From Planctomycetaceae bacterium (lineage in GTDB: Bacteria; Planctomycetota; Planctomycetia; Gemmatales; Gemmataceae): a stretch of 64,000 bases of DNA. Where the stretch lies: contig PNLP01000003.1 of the NCBI GenBank assembly GCA_013823135.1, positions 174,562-238,561 on the forward strand, given 5' to 3'. Made by a program: the position numbers and the translations under genes. This document shows, piece after piece, positions 27,101-36,647 of the stretch. Within the stretch, counting starts at the first letter, position 1; every line of letters begins with the position of its first letter. The notes under the pieces were generated by a model that had not been told where the DNA came from, ran no database searches, and worked only from the letters and a program-made list of their open reading frames with translations.

Positions 27101-27734
27101 CGCGGTAAAACATCGGGCCAACGGTCCGCAGCACGAGGCGGCGATTCGGGTCGGCTGATCGCTGGTTGTTCGTGATGTGGACTTTGCCCACCCGCTGGAA
27201 CGAGTCGGGAATCGCCTGTTCCGGGTCGCTGATGAGTTCGAGCCGCACGAGCTTTGCGTTGTTCATCTCGGTCGCGGATTGAATCACGCGGTCGAATTCG
27301 AGCACGGCACGGTCGGCATGGATCGTGCTGATCTCCGTTACTTCGCCGGGCGTGCGGAGGTGTTCGGGACGTGGCTTGCCAAACATCGCCACGCTGAACG
27401 GCGAGAGCGCAATCCGATTCGAGTTCGGGTTACTCGGCGGGCTCCCCGCGGCAAATACGATCGTCGTGTCGCCTTGCAAAAAGCGTAGTTGGGTCGGGTA
27501 GTGGCCGGGTTCTGCCTCGGGGCATTTCTCCCCGAAGGCGACCTTGATGAGTTCGATTGTGGGCGAGGTGAGGTGGACCGGCGGAACGCACGATCGATCC
27601 GTGGACGCGATGAGCTTGCTTGGCGGCAGGATGGGCAGGCCGTCGAGCCAGCCGAGCATCTGCGAGTAAACGATGTACGTCGCCGCAAACGCAGCAAATC
27701 CGCCGACCATTAACAGGATTCGCCGCGGATTCAT
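24102..27734 (-). CDS. giant LptA/LptC-like (OstA-type) envelope protein
   Basis: A 1210-residue protein with one N-terminal membrane helix (ILLMVGGFAAFAATYIVYSQ) and a long periplasmic part split by Pro/Ala/Lys-rich linkers (near 430-460 and 700-750). Several segments read like the beta-jellyroll repeats of LptA/LptC/OstA proteins, for example LEAYGQDLVHEAATARTQLT (near 480), ARCEGMVSVHQDP (near 765), and VVIDQLHNLALVEGRGSLVM (near 835). It starts 16 bases after kdsC and kdsD lies just upstream, the position taken by lptC and lptA in Proteobacteria. I infer a role in lipopolysaccharide transport or a Lpt bridge made as one chain. No lptB is adjacent. Homology is judged by eye only. Confidence 0.6.
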   Translation of the reverse strand: MNPRRILLMVGGFAAFAATYIVYSQMLGWLDGLPILPPSKLIASTDRSCVPPVHLTSPTIELIKVAFGEKCPEAEPGHYPTQLRFLQGDTTIVFAAGSPPSNPNSNRIALSPFSVAMFGKPRPEHLRTPGEVTEISTIHADRAVLEFDRVIQSATEMNNAKLVRLELISDPEQAIPDSFQRVGKVHITNNQRSADPNRRLVLRTVGPMFYRDSKVAPGAPPLTGPDIWTDSAVEIVDRSNLPRQPGEPAVAAPATAEEVRNPTAVAAMLGGKRLPPPTVTAVGMRVYLEPQSQAKKPAQPKTPAAGSAGFGGVQRVEFLEKVVMNLWVDGGQQGFVGGGEGKPAISGEPTVAASALAGGLLSGAHAARAMSRDLLQVETRGPFVYDSVKNLARFDVLPLADPNLPNDVQVTKVPPRPGTQTLFSQVLELEFNGPPTGNPSTTATPAKPAEKPEPTAKAAPASAPKFKRLHAWTYTQGRFLTVSSDADQLEAYGQDLVHEAATARTQLTGAPLYAIQQRNVLTAGGPKQSAILVLDQPPNPPGPVTQPRKMQATVLGPGRVELYDAASNSSSITASWLTSMVQTRESTSERELDLFTFTDGAKFEDVKSDFWLKGNVLKLWLTVPPPEPKSGAVSATPPARSQPHRLQALGEVTGHSADMDIDQSEHLNTLFRDVAPPVAVTAVVAPTSPAAPPKGNPQQPPPQVAAAPVTPAPKAPEKQKPPMKLRARTIETWVARYPQAKPPGGPVAPKPGEPAATDQTGGMKYQMEKARCEGMVSVHQDPVDATKPRGTDILGSRMIIDSTPDGSVLTVFGWDNRPGELHNEGTSLIGPKVVIDQLHNLALVEGRGSLVMPTSSDLSGNSLKQAEVIVVHFRDGMKFQGAKKVADFFGKVTAAQGASWVTCHTLQVNFDRPIYLTQMNRPGTPAPAPKPGATAKPGGDGPKVDVVYCYPAPADAADSPQEKQVYFNQVDRDPVSGKPIRRQQIVAIELTMKAEVRDPSGGEPYKFLRATGPGVVRTWQPGSKEDSSLGQSPMANPMNPPQPAQSEMKLTIVNFSGWMIGKDKGPVYKDATFYDSIQVIDVPSDNPDLEVELHKLPPRATLLSCAEQLVVWTHSKPKEPTEQHMKATGNAYMRNDEYDGWGESIEAVGKTVIFEGLGSVPARIKSRFNGNDQTGKKIIFDRATNHYKVEGSLGGTLSPSAGTPKPAPKK

Positions 27735-27750
27735 GCCACCTCGGCCTCCG

Positions 27751-28275
27751 TCAGCCAGCGAACTGGCCGACTACTTCGTCCCAAACCCCACGCAACCGCA
27801 GCAACCACTCGATCGCATCGCGAACCGCCCCGTGCCCCCCAGGAACGGCCGTCACGTAGTGAGCGATGGCCCGCAATTCGGGACACGCATCAGCTACCGC
27901 GATGGCCAATCCCACCCGCTTCAGTACGGGTACGTCGGGGAGGTCGTCCCCAATCGCACACACCTGTTCCGGTCGGAGCCCCGTTTCGGCGAGCACAGCC
28001 TCGAACGCGGGCAACTTCTCGTGTCGCCCTTGCAACACTGGTGCGATGCCGAGTTCTGCCGCCCGCCGTTCCACGGCCTTTGAACGACGCCCCGAGACGA
28101 TGGCCGACCGCTTACCCGAGGTGTGCCACAACTTCAACCCCGAGCCGTCGCGGACGTGGAATCGTTTGATCTCGACCCCATCGTCGGTGTAAACGATGCT
28201 GCCGTCGGTCAGCACGCCATCCACGTCGAGCAGGAGCAGTTCGATCTTCGCGGCACGTTCGGTTAGGTCTGGCAT
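27751..28275 (-). CDS. kdsC: 3-deoxy-D-manno-octulosonate 8-phosphate phosphatase
   Basis: A 174-residue HAD-superfamily phosphatase of the KdsC type, which releases phosphate from Kdo-8-phosphate to give Kdo for the LPS inner core. Motif I is LLLDVDGVLTDG near 14-25, motif II SGRRS, motif III lysine in HEKLPAF, and motif IV GDDLPDVPVL. The short C0-type architecture without a cap domain and the DGSIVYTDDGVEIKRFHVRDG segment are diagnostic of the KdsC/YrbI subfamily, which forms tetramers. It is the middle gene of kdsD-kdsC-giant LptA/C-like, spaced 32 and 16 bases from its neighbours. Confidence 0.93.
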   Translation of the reverse strand: MPDLTERAAKIELLLLDVDGVLTDGSIVYTDDGVEIKRFHVRDGSGLKLWHTSGKRSAIVSGRRSKAVERRAAELGIAPVLQGRHEKLPAFEAVLAETGLRPEQVCAIGDDLPDVPVLKRVGLAIAVADACPELRAIAHYVTAVPGGHGAVRDAIEWLLRLRGVWDEVVGQFAG

Positions 28276-28307
28276 GGTGAACCGCGACTCCGGGAGCCTG
28301 AACCACT

Positions 28308-29351
28308 TTACGCCGTCTTGCGTTCCACCAGTTTCAGCACGGGGCGTGTTTCCGCCACGCTTGCGACCGGTTCCAGGCCGATCAGATCGGTTATGTCGAG
28401 CATGCCGACAGGCCGCCCTTCCAGATCCACCACAGGCAACTCGCTGATCTTTCGGCTCTTGAGGATATCCAGCGCTTCCCCGAGGCGAGCATCTGGCCCG
28501 ATCACGACGGGGTTTCGCGTCATGACCCGTTCGACCGGCGAATCCAGAGCGTCGTCCTGGCGTGCCTCGAAAAGTCTGGCGAGGTCGCTGTCGGTGAACA
28601 GGCCCGTCAGACGACCTTCGGAATCGGTCAGGATGATTGCGCCGGTGCGGCGGCCTGTATGGCGAACGCGAGCGAAGACCGTTCGGATGGTGTCGGAAGA
28701 CAACGCGATACGGAGTTCATGCCCGTGCCGCATGCACTCCGCGACTGTCGCGAGTCGCCGACCAAGGCTTCCACCCGGGTGGAAGCGAGCGAACTGCTCG
28801 GGTGTGAACTGCCGCTGTTCCAGCATCGAAAACGCAATGGCGTCCCCGAGTGCGATCATGATTGTGGTGCTGGTACTGGGTGCCAGCGCCATCGGGCACA
28901 CTTCGGTGATCTGCCCGTAAACAATGGCCGCATCGGCACTGCGAGCAACGGTGCTTTTCGAGCTTCCGGTGATCGCCACAAGCCCCGAGGAGATCTTTCG
29001 AAGCGGGCTGAGCAGGCGTAGGAGTTCGTCGGATTCGCCACTGTGCGAGAGCATCAACGCGACGTCATCGGGGTGAACCATCCCGAGATCGCCATGAATG
29101 GCACGGGTCGCATCGAGGATGTAAGATCGGGTGCCCGTCGAGTTCAGGGTGCCGGTGATCTTTTGCCCGACGTCAGCAGATTTACCCACGCCAATAACGG
29201 CGACACGCCCACGGCACTTGAACAGGATATCGACGACTTTGTCGAAGCCGTCGTCGAGACGGTCCGCAACGACGGCGAGCGACGAAGCCTCGGCACGGAG
29301 GATTCGGCTCGCGTACGCACGGCAGTTGAACGGCGTTGCGGGAGGGGTCAT
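28308..29351 (-). CDS. kdsD: D-arabinose-5-phosphate isomerase
   Basis: A 347-residue KdsD/KpsF-type isomerase, converting ribulose-5-phosphate to arabinose-5-phosphate, the first step to Kdo. The SIS domain (about 40-180) has VAVIGVGKSADVGQKITGTL and LMLSHSGESDEL and the ALAPSTSTTIMIALGDAIA helix. Two CBS domains follow, RMTRNPVV-type wording near 275-285 and VDLEGRPVGMLDITDLIG near 310. The FHPGGSLGRRL motif is typical of the enzyme. It heads the minus-strand kds operon; its promoter must lie in the long gap to the right. Confidence 0.93.
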   Translation of the reverse strand: MTPPATPFNCRAYASRILRAEASSLAVVADRLDDGFDKVVDILFKCRGRVAVIGVGKSADVGQKITGTLNSTGTRSYILDATRAIHGDLGMVHPDDVALMLSHSGESDELLRLLSPLRKISSGLVAITGSSKSTVARSADAAIVYGQITEVCPMALAPSTSTTIMIALGDAIAFSMLEQRQFTPEQFARFHPGGSLGRRLATVAECMRHGHELRIALSSDTIRTVFARVRHTGRRTGAIILTDSEGRLTGLFTDSDLARLFEARQDDALDSPVERVMTRNPVVIGPDARLGEALDILKSRKISELPVVDLEGRPVGMLDITDLIGLEPVASVAETRPVLKLVERKTA

Positions 29352-29462
29352 TGGGCACGTCCTTGTGCCAGGTTTTGTCGCGTCAGAGCGTGAGAGATAG
29401 CGAGACTCGCTGAGAAATGCAACCGCAACGCGAACGACTGCAGGGCTACGCCGTGCTGGAAT

Positions 29463-29523
29463 TTGGTTCCGGGCAACTTACCCACCCCACGTCCGGAACC
29501 AATCGTTCCAGACCCGGAACCAA
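29463..29523. repeat. ggaaccaa inverted and direct repeats
   Basis: ttggttccggg (29463-29473) pairs with cccggaaccaa (29513-29523), and a near copy, tccggaaccaa, lies at 29492-29502. A further small tgg/cca stem is between them. Function unknown; it could be an operator-like array upstream of kdsD or mobile-element debris. Confidence 0.5.
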
Positions 29524-29755
29524 TTCATTCGTCCGGAAGAAAGTTCATCAGAACAATTTCAGACCCCGCATAACCTCAATAAGTGACGCCACAGCCTTCA
29601 GATATGCAATTGGGTTGTGGCCCCGAAAGGCAATTCATCTCCGAATCCACGTCCGAATCAGGCATGACATGAACATATTTCCACATCGAAGCAAGCTGGG
29701 GTCGCCCACCAACAACACGACCCGCCGTGAGGCACGGAACAGTCCGAGGACTTCA

Positions 29756-30019
<264 letters not shown>

Positions 30020-30261
30020 TCAGTGGGGAGCGTTCACTGCCGTTGACTTGAAGAATTCCTCGCGAAACTCCGCAAAACTGCCCGTTTCGGCTCCAGTTCG
30101 CGCGATTCGTAGTGTCCTCGCGGTTGTGATCGACATGCCGCCGGGCACTGCTCTCAAGTCGGTTCTTTGTGCCTCGGATTATTTGCCACACGCGGTTCTC
30201 GGGGGCATCATAGACCGTGTTCGTTGCATGACGCACGTTCCCACATACAAGGAGGTCTGTC

Positions 30262-30939
30262 GTGAAAGTGCGTGCTCTGTTCCCACTCGCGGCGGCTGCT
30301 GGCTTCTGGTTCTCCGGCTCCGCTCACGCGCAACAACCCGCCACTCTTCCGGTGGCAGTTGCCAACCCGAATCAAATGCTCGCGGACAGTGTTGCTTCCC
30401 GCCTCCGTGCGATCAACGTCGCGGAAGGTGCCGACGTCAACATCTCCGCTCAGGAAGGGACCGTCACCCTCTCCGGCTCCGCGAAGGATGCCGCTCAACG
30501 AGCGGGAATCATCCGTGCGGCACAGGGGGTCAACGGCGTGATCCTGGTTCGTAACGGAATCCGCGTTGCTGGTGAGGTTGTTCAGGTGCAGGAAGCGGCA
30601 CCTGTCGCCCCGCTGCCCCTGGCACCGCAAGGTGGTCCTGGTGGCGGTCCGATCGTGGAACCAGTTCCTCTGGGCGTCCCCGGACAGTTCTCGCCTGACA
30701 TGCAGGCACCGAACCTGCCGCCACACGCGTGGCCGACCTACGCACCGTACAACAACGTGAGCCGCGTCGCTTACCCGACCGCTTACCCGTACAACGCGTT
30801 CCCGTTCATCGGGCCGTACTACCCGTTCCCGAAGGTTCCGCTCGGCTGGCGGAAAGTGACCCTGGAATGGGACGACGGTCACTGGTACATCGGTCGTAAC
30901 TCCGCTCCCCAGGATTACTGGCGTGTGAAGTTCTGGTGA
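30262..30939 (+). CDS. secreted BON-domain protein
   Basis: A 225-residue exported protein with a signal peptide (1-22, ending SAHAQ). A single BON domain spans about 38-95 (MLADSVASRLRAI, VNISAQEGTVTLSGSAKDA, and VNGVILVRNGIRV). BON domains bind phospholipid or act in outer-membrane integrity. The rest is Pro/Tyr-rich (YPTAYPYNAFPFIGPYYPF) and ends in a WRKVTLEWDDGHWYIGRN hairpin. It starts with GTG 30262, preceded by a strong aaggagg site (30249-30255). A large stem-loop follows the stop codon. It probably sits in the periplasm as an envelope-stress factor. Confidence 0.8.
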   Translation: MKVRALFPLAAAAGFWFSGSAHAQQPATLPVAVANPNQMLADSVASRLRAINVAEGADVNISAQEGTVTLSGSAKDAAQRAGIIRAAQGVNGVILVRNGIRVAGEVVQVQEAAPVAPLPLAPQGGPGGGPIVEPVPLGVPGQFSPDMQAPNLPPHAWPTYAPYNNVSRVAYPTAYPYNAFPFIGPYYPFPKVPLGWRKVTLEWDDGHWYIGRNSAPQDYWRVKFW

Positions 30940-30947
30940 TCTGAGCA

Positions 30948-31059
30948 GGATTCAGGATTCAGGAGTCGGGGGAAAAGACAAAGAGGCCAGAGGGTAACAG
31001 GCTATCCTGTTGCCGCCTGGCCTTTCTGGTTTTCCCGAATCCTGAATCCCGATTCCTGA
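30948..31059 (+). terminator. compound stem-loop after BON gene
   Basis: An outer imperfect stem pairs ggattcaggattcaggagtc-type sequence with gaatcctgaatcccgattcc on the right. The inner part has aggccag/ctggcct and aacagg/cctgtt arms around a short loop, followed by tttctggttttccc. It could work as a terminator, but the repeated gattcagg wording looks like a mobile intergenic repeat. Confidence 0.55.
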
Positions 31060-31117
31060 ACACTGCCCACGACAACCGGCCTTGCCTCACTCACCCGCGC
31101 GCGGCCACAATTCACCC

Positions 31118-33130
31118 ATGGATACCCGCAAAATTCTCGGCCCGGATGGGCTCGTTTCGAAAAAGTGGCCGGGGTTCGAGTCACGCCCCCAACAACTCGA
31201 CATGGCCGACGCCGTGTCGGAAGCCCTCGCCGATAAACGCAAATTGCTCGTCGAAGCCGGCACAGGTGTCGGAAAGTCGTTCGCGTACCTCGTTCCCGCG
31301 ATCCAGGCTGTCGTCGCACGCAAGGACTTCAAAGTTGTCATCTCGACGCACACGATTGGCCTGCAAGAGCAACTCATCCGCAAGGATTTGCCGTTCCTTC
31401 AATCGGTGATGCCCGGCGACTTCCGCCCCGTACTCGTGAAGGGCCGCGGGAACTATCTGAGCATTCGCCGGCTTCGCGCTGCACAGAGCAAGGCAACCTC
31501 GCTGCTCGAAACCGCCGGTGCCGTCGATCAACTCATCCAGATTGGCCGCTGGTCGCGACAAACCACCGACGGCAGCAAGTCCGATCTGCCGATCCAGCCA
31601 TACGAGCCGGTATGGGATCTCGTGCAGAGCGATAGCTCGAACTGCCTCGGCCGCAAGTGCCCGCACCACACCGAGTGCTTTTACTTCCAGGCCCGCAAGC
31701 GAGTCTTCGGCGCGAACATCCTCGTCGTGAACCATGCCCTGTTCTTCGCGGACCTCGCATTGCGGCGGTCCGGCGGTGGCCTGCTCCCCGACTACAACGC
31801 CGTGATTTTCGACGAAGCCCACACACTCGAAGACGTGGCCGCCGATTATCTCGGGATCGCGGTTTCGCAGGGAAGCGTCGAGTACGTGCTGAACCAACTC
31901 CTCGCCCCGCGAACGCAGAAGGGGATTCTCGCGATCCTCGGCGACGGCGACGCGGTCGCACAACTCGAAGCGACCCGGCACGCCTCCGAGAAGTTCTTCC
32001 TGGCGATTTACCAGTGGTTCACTGGTCAGGCGAAGGGCACGGGCCGCGTGCGGGAACCGGGGATCGTGCCCGACCACCTTTCCGAAGAACTGAAGAAGCT
32101 CGCGACGCAACTTCACGAGCTCGCCAAGGGCCGCGACGCGGAAGAGGAACGCCTGGAACTCACAAGCCGCGGCGACCGCTTGCTCGGCATGGCGAAATCG
32201 GTGAAGGAGTGGCTGCGGCAAGACCTCGACGGGCAGGTGTACTGGGTGGAAGTGAAGCCCGGCCGCGTGCCACGTGTTGCGCTGGCCAGCGCACCCATTG
32301 AGGTGGGCGAGGCACTCAAGCAGCAACTCTACGACCGCGTGCCGACGGTCGTGCTGACCTCGGCCACCCTCTCGGCGGCTGGCGACGAGTCGGGGTTCAA
32401 GCTGTTCCAGCAACGCCTCGGCCTCGAAGAAGCGGACACGAAGCAACTCGGCAGTCCGTTCGATTATCCGAAGCAGGCCGAACTGCACCTGTTCAAGACG
32501 ATGCCGGACCCGTCCGCGATGGCGGCCAAGTACGAGGAAGAAGTCCTCGCGCGGCTCCCCGAGTACGTGGCGAAGACGCAGGGCCGGGCGTTCGTGCTGT
32601 TCACGAGCTACGCCTTCCTGAACCGCGCCGCCGAGAAGCTCGGCAGCTTCTTCACCCGCAACGGCTACACACTCTTCACGCAAGGGACCGGCCTGCCTGC
32701 TCCGAAGCTGTTGGAGCAGTTCCGCGAGGCGAACAAGGGGATCCTCTTCGGCGTGGATAGCTTCTGGCAGGGGGTGGACGTGCGGGGCGAGTCGCTGTCG
32801 AACGTCATCATCACGAAGCTGCCGTTCGCGGTCCCTGACCGACCGCTGACAGAAGCCCGACTCGAAGCAATTCAGTCGGCTGGCGGCAACCCGTTCATGG
32901 ACTACCAGGTGCCGCAGGCGGTGATCAAGTTGAAGCAGGGTTTCGGCCGGTTGATCCGCACCGCGACCGACACGGGGATCGTGGTGCTGTTCGACCCACG
33001 AGTGCTGACGAAGCCTTACGGCCGCGTGTTCCTGGAGGCGCTCCCGGACGCGAAGCGGTTCATCGACGGCATCGAAGTGCCGCCGAGCGAAACGAAAGGA
33101 CCAAAAGGCAAGAAGGTGAAGGCGGGATGA
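31118..33130 (+). CDS. dinG: DinG-family ATP-dependent DNA helicase
   Basis: A 670-residue XPD/DinG-like SF2 helicase, 5'-3' polarity in the family. Walker A is [18 protein letters not shown] near 40-57. The iron-sulfur cluster region is [20 protein letters not shown], with three visible Cys and probably a fourth elsewhere. DEAH is in [17 protein letters not shown], motif III is TSATLS, and motifs V-VI are [14 protein letters not shown] and [13 protein letters not shown]. The ATG at 31118 was chosen; upstream in-frame TTG at 31082 adds nothing domain-like. It is convergent with the DUF255 gene, with stop codons one base apart. Confidence 0.9.
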   Translation: MDTRKILGPDGLVSKKWPGFESRPQQLDMADAVSEALADKRKLLVEAGTGVGKSFAYLVPAIQAVVARKDFKVVISTHTIGLQEQLIRKDLPFLQSVMPGDFRPVLVKGRGNYLSIRRLRAAQSKATSLLETAGAVDQLIQIGRWSRQTTDGSKSDLPIQPYEPVWDLVQSDSSNCLGRKCPHHTECFYFQARKRVFGANILVVNHALFFADLALRRSGGGLLPDYNAVIFDEAHTLEDVAADYLGIAVSQGSVEYVLNQLLAPRTQKGILAILGDGDAVAQLEATRHASEKFFLAIYQWFTGQAKGTGRVREPGIVPDHLSEELKKLATQLHELAKGRDAEEERLELTSRGDRLLGMAKSVKEWLRQDLDGQVYWVEVKPGRVPRVALASAPIEVGEALKQQLYDRVPTVVLTSATLSAAGDESGFKLFQQRLGLEEADTKQLGSPFDYPKQAELHLFKTMPDPSAMAAKYEEEVLARLPEYVAKTQGRAFVLFTSYAFLNRAAEKLGSFFTRNGYTLFTQGTGLPAPKLLEQFREANKGILFGVDSFWQGVDVRGESLSNVIITKLPFAVPDRPLTEARLEAIQSAGGNPFMDYQVPQAVIKLKQGFGRLIRTATDTGIVVLFDPRVLTKPYGRVFLEALPDAKRFIDGIEVPPSETKGPKGKKVKAG

Positions 33131-33131
33131 G

Positions 33132-35501
33132 TTACTTCACCTTGATTGTGGACGGCAACAAACACTTCCCGTCCTTGCAGGCGATGACCTTTACGCGGGC
33201 TTCAACCGCCGCATCCTTCCCCGCCATGACCGTCGTGGTGATCGTCGTCGCGCCTTCGTAGATGCCGTACTTCGCGCCGGCGCTGTCCGTGATCGACTTT
33301 CCCTTCGGGTAAGCGATCTCGGCCTTCACTTCCTTGCCGTCAACGAAGACGGTCACTCGCGTTTGCGATTCCAGCAACTCGTCGCTGCCAACGGGATTCG
33401 CATAGATGTGCCAGCCGTCGGCGACCGTGAGCGTGAGTGCTACCGTGCGTTTGCCGTCTGCCACGTCTCCGATGAGCAGTTTCGCGGTCACCACGTCGGC
33501 CGATTCCTTCGGGCTCTTCGGCGGGTCAACCTTGGTGCTGGGCGTGTCGCTACCGCCGGTCGCGAGGAACTCCTCCAGGCAAAGCGCCATGCCGGGGAGC
33601 GAACCGGGGTTGGTACGCAGCGCGAGCGAGAAGCTGTTGATGGTTTTCTCGGCCCGCGTGCGGTACTCGGCATCCTTCGTCTTCACCGCGAGGCGAAGCA
33701 GGTTACGAGTGATCTGCGAGTTGCCCGACGGTTGCACGCCGTCGTAGCCGTCCTTGGCGCGAGCGAACAGCTTCTCGCCATCGCTGGAGGTGAAGAAGTA
33801 CCCGCCCTTTTCGCCGTCGCCGTGGAACTTGATCGCGAGATCGGTGAGCAGCTTCGCGGCATCGAGCCACTTCTTGTCACCAGTCGCGTCGTGCAGGTTC
33901 AGCAGCCCGTGAACGAGGTAAGCGTAGTCGTCGAGGAACGCGGCCCCGCGTGCCATCGGCTTCTCGCCAGGGACCGCGGCGTAGAGGCGGAACAGGCGGC
34001 CGTCCTTGTCGCGCATCTTTGCAAGGATGAAGTCGGCCGCCGTGCTCGCGGCGAGGATGTAGTCCTTGTCGCCGGACACCTGACCGGCACGGGCGTACCC
34101 CGCGATCATCTGGCCGTTCCAGGCGCAGATCACCTTCGTGTCCAGGAACGGTCGCTCGCGCTTGGCACGCTCCGCGAACAGTTTCTGCTTGAGCGGTTCG
34201 AGCTTTGCAAGCAGTTCAGCCTCAGTGAGCTTCTGATCCTTGGCGATCTCGGCCAACGGCTTCGGCAACCGGAGAATGTGGAACTTCTCCTCGAAGTTCG
34301 GAGCTGTCACGCCGTACACCGCACGGAAGAACGTCGTGTCGGCGTCGTTGCCGAGAATCTTCTTGATCTCGTCGCCGGTCCAGACGTAGAACTCGCCTTC
34401 CTTGTGGTTGCTGTCGGCGTCGAGTGCGGAGTAGAACCCGCCCTCGGGGCTGGTCATCTCGCGCTTCATGAACGCGAGCGTTTCGGCCACGACTCGCTTG
34501 TACACGGGATCGCGGGTGATCGCGTAAGCGTCGCTGTACAGCTCGACGAGTTGGGCGTTGTCGTACAGCATCTTCTCGAAGTGCGGCACGGTCCAGGTGC
34601 GCTCGGTGCTGTAGCGGTGGAAGCCACCGCCGAGGTGGTCGTAGATGCCGCCCTCGGCCATCTTGTTCAGCGTCAGGTGAACGTGCTTGGCAAGTTCGTC
34701 CTTCCCCTTGCGCTTCGATTGCGACAGCAGGAACTGCCACACCGGCGGTCGCGGGAACTTCGTCCCCTTGAACATGCGAGCCTTGCTGCCGGTGCCGCCG
34801 TGCTCGGGGTCGATGTCGAACGCATCGGCGGCACCATCGAGCAACTCGCGGTCGAGTTTCACCAGCGCGAGCAGTCGCGAGTTGCGGTCGAGCGCATCCG
34901 CGGTCAGCTTCGCGACGTGGTCGGCCTGCTTCACCAGTTCGTCGTGCGATTTCTTGTCCAGGTCGATGACCGTGGCGAGGATCGACTTCATCCCCGGTGC
35001 GGTGTCGTCGCCAACCTTCTTGTCCTCGGGCGGGAAGTACGTGCCGCCGAAGATCGGTTTGCCGTCGGCGGTGAGAATCATCGTGAGCGGCCAGCCGCCC
35101 TGCTGACCGGTGACGTTGAGCGCGGTCATGTAGATGTCGTCAACGTCGGGGCGTTCCTCGCGATCCACTTTGATGCACACGAAGTTGTCGTTCATGATCT
35201 TCGCGATGGCGGCGTTCGAGAACGACTCGCGTTCCATGACGTGGCACCAGTGGCACGAACTGTACCCGATGCTGAGGAAGACGAGCTTCTTCTCCTTCTT
35301 CGCACGGTCGAACGCCTCCTGCCCCCACGGGTACCAGTCAACCGGGTTGGTCGCGTGCTGAAGTAGATACGGACTGCTCTCCTTGGCGAGTCGGTTCGGC
35401 TTGGCCTTGAGCACGTCTTTCCCCTTAGGTTCGTCAGCCGTGACAGGTTGAGCCACGACTGCGATGAGAAAGGCCAGCAGACACAACGAACGGAGCAACA
35501 T
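33132..35501 (-). CDS. exported DUF255/thioredoxin-like protein fused to a DsbD-alpha-like domain
   Basis: A 789-residue exported protein. The signal peptide covers about 1-22. Residues 36-200 form the DUF255 (YyaL/spermatogenesis-associated 20) thioredoxin-like domain, with a CHWC active site at 83-86 in [15 protein letters not shown] six-hairpin glycosidase-like alpha/alpha region runs to about 640 ([40 protein letters not shown]). The last ~120 residues resemble the N-terminal DsbD-alpha domain ([20 protein letters not shown], closing [17 protein letters not shown]). The usual DUF255 protein lacks export signal and this tail, so a role in periplasmic thiol-disulfide exchange is inferred. 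ATG at 35501 chosen over 35525, placing the signal peptide first. Confidence 0.85.
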   Translation of the reverse strand: MLLRSLCLLAFLIAVVAQPVTADEPKGKDVLKAKPNRLAKESSPYLLQHATNPVDWYPWGQEAFDRAKKEKKLVFLSIGYSSCHWCHVMERESFSNAAIAKIMNDNFVCIKVDREERPDVDDIYMTALNVTGQQGGWPLTMILTADGKPIFGGTYFPPEDKKVGDDTAPGMKSILATVIDLDKKSHDELVKQADHVAKLTADALDRNSRLLALVKLDRELLDGAADAFDIDPEHGGTGSKARMFKGTKFPRPPVWQFLLSQSKRKGKDELAKHVHLTLNKMAEGGIYDHLGGGFHRYSTERTWTVPHFEKMLYDNAQLVELYSDAYAITRDPVYKRVVAETLAFMKREMTSPEGGFYSALDADSNHKEGEFYVWTGDEIKKILGNDADTTFFRAVYGVTAPNFEEKFHILRLPKPLAEIAKDQKLTEAELLAKLEPLKQKLFAERAKRERPFLDTKVICAWNGQMIAGYARAGQVSGDKDYILAASTAADFILAKMRDKDGRLFRLYAAVPGEKPMARGAAFLDDYAYLVHGLLNLHDATGDKKWLDAAKLLTDLAIKFHGDGEKGGYFFTSSDGEKLFARAKDGYDGVQPSGNSQITRNLLRLAVKTKDAEYRTRAEKTINSFSLALRTNPGSLPGMALCLEEFLATGGSDTPSTKVDPPKSPKESADVVTAKLLIGDVADGKRTVALTLTVADGWHIYANPVGSDELLESQTRVTVFVDGKEVKAEIAYPKGKSITDSAGAKYGIYEGATTITTTVMAGKDAAVEARVKVIACKDGKCLLPSTIKVK

Positions 35502-35582
35502 GGCGGGAATCTCCGGGGTGGGCACGAGGCCATGATACCCGCCGATGTCGGGGCAGTCGCGACGTTTTCACTTCCGGTCGGC

Positions 35583-36500
35583 TCAGTCCTTCTTCGCGGT
35601 GAACTTCTGGATTCGCTTGTTCGTCACCTCGGCGACATACACATCTCCACGCGAATCGACGCATAACATGTGCGGCATCTGGAAGTGGCCCGCGGCTGTC
35701 CCCTTCTCGCCCCAGCGACCCAAAGATTTCCCGTCTGGACCAAGAACCCGCACCCAACCCGCTCGGCCGTCTGCAACGAACAGCCGATCACCCGCGAGAA
35801 ACAGCCCATACGGAGCGCCGCTCTCCTTCCACTGTGCGAGGAACTTGCCGTCCGCGTCGAACACCTGAACGCGGTTATTCTCGCGGTCGCCAACGTAGAC
35901 GTGCCCCTTCGCGTCGAGGCAGATCGCGTGCGGCAAGTTGAACTCGCCCTCGCCCTTACCTTTCGTACCCCACTGCTTCAGGAACTTCCCCGTCTGGTCG
36001 AACTTCATCACGCGAGCGTTCCCGTATCCGTCCGTGATGTAGAACTCGCCGGTCGGCGTGAACGCCACATCGGTGGGTCGGTCGAACTGGTCAGGCTTGT
36101 TTCCCGCTTCGCCTTTTTTGCCCAGCGACAGCAGCAACTTCCCCTCGGGGTCGAACTTCATCACAAGGTGATAGGTGAGGTCGGTCACCCACACATTCCC
36201 CTCGGGATCAATCCGCAAACCGTGTGGCATCTTCAGGTGGTCATCGCCCCAGGAGCGGAGAAACTTGCCGTCGCGATCGAAAACGAGAATCGGCTTCGGC
36301 CCACGATGCGCGACGAAGACGCGGTCTTTGGAATCGGTCGCGACCGCCGAGACCGGCCCGAGTTCGAGCTTCGGCGGAAGTTGTGCCCAACCCGCGACCA
36401 CCTGGTAATCGGGAATCCCCTTCGCCTTGTCGTCGGATTGCCCCGACTCGGCGAATGCCGTCAGCATCGGGAACACGAACAGGAGCGGGATTCGCGGCAT
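35583..36500 (-). CDS. secreted NHL-repeat six-bladed beta-propeller
   Basis: A 305-residue protein with a signal peptide (about 1-18) and NHL-type propeller repeats. Each blade has wording such as DRDGKFLRSWGDDHLKMPHG, followed by LRIDPEGNVWVTDLTYHLVM, and the ends VYVAEVTNKRIQKF close the ring. Such propellers bind proteins, glycans or RNA and serve as scaffolds in planctomycete secreted proteins. The start at 36500 was preferred over 36560 because the hydrophobic signal begins there. It is divergent from the serine hydrolase gene. Confidence 0.85.
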   Translation of the reverse strand: MPRIPLLFVFPMLTAFAESGQSDDKAKGIPDYQVVAGWAQLPPKLELGPVSAVATDSKDRVFVAHRGPKPILVFDRDGKFLRSWGDDHLKMPHGLRIDPEGNVWVTDLTYHLVMKFDPEGKLLLSLGKKGEAGNKPDQFDRPTDVAFTPTGEFYITDGYGNARVMKFDQTGKFLKQWGTKGKGEGEFNLPHAICLDAKGHVYVGDRENNRVQVFDADGKFLAQWKESGAPYGLFLAGDRLFVADGRAGWVRVLGPDGKSLGRWGEKGTAAGHFQMPHMLCVDSRGDVYVAEVTNKRIQKFTAKKD

Positions 36501-36647
36501 TGCGTGACTCGCGGAGAGTGGGAATTGCCGTGATTGTAACCCGGAGAGAGCGGAGATCACACACTTGCTGTTTTCGCGTGGTCATGGGGAACAGCGTGTG
36601 TTACGGTCAGCACTCAAACTGGAAATTCCCCCTTCGCAGATCTCCCC

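Noticed and set aside
31160..31185. tRNA T-loop-like string ggttcgagtc
   Set aside because: It lies in the DinG coding frame and no acceptor stem or anticodon arm can be drawn.
33363..35366. Plus-strand frame of 667 codons
   Set aside because: Lies antisense to the DUF255 gene, whose minus-strand product has clear motifs.
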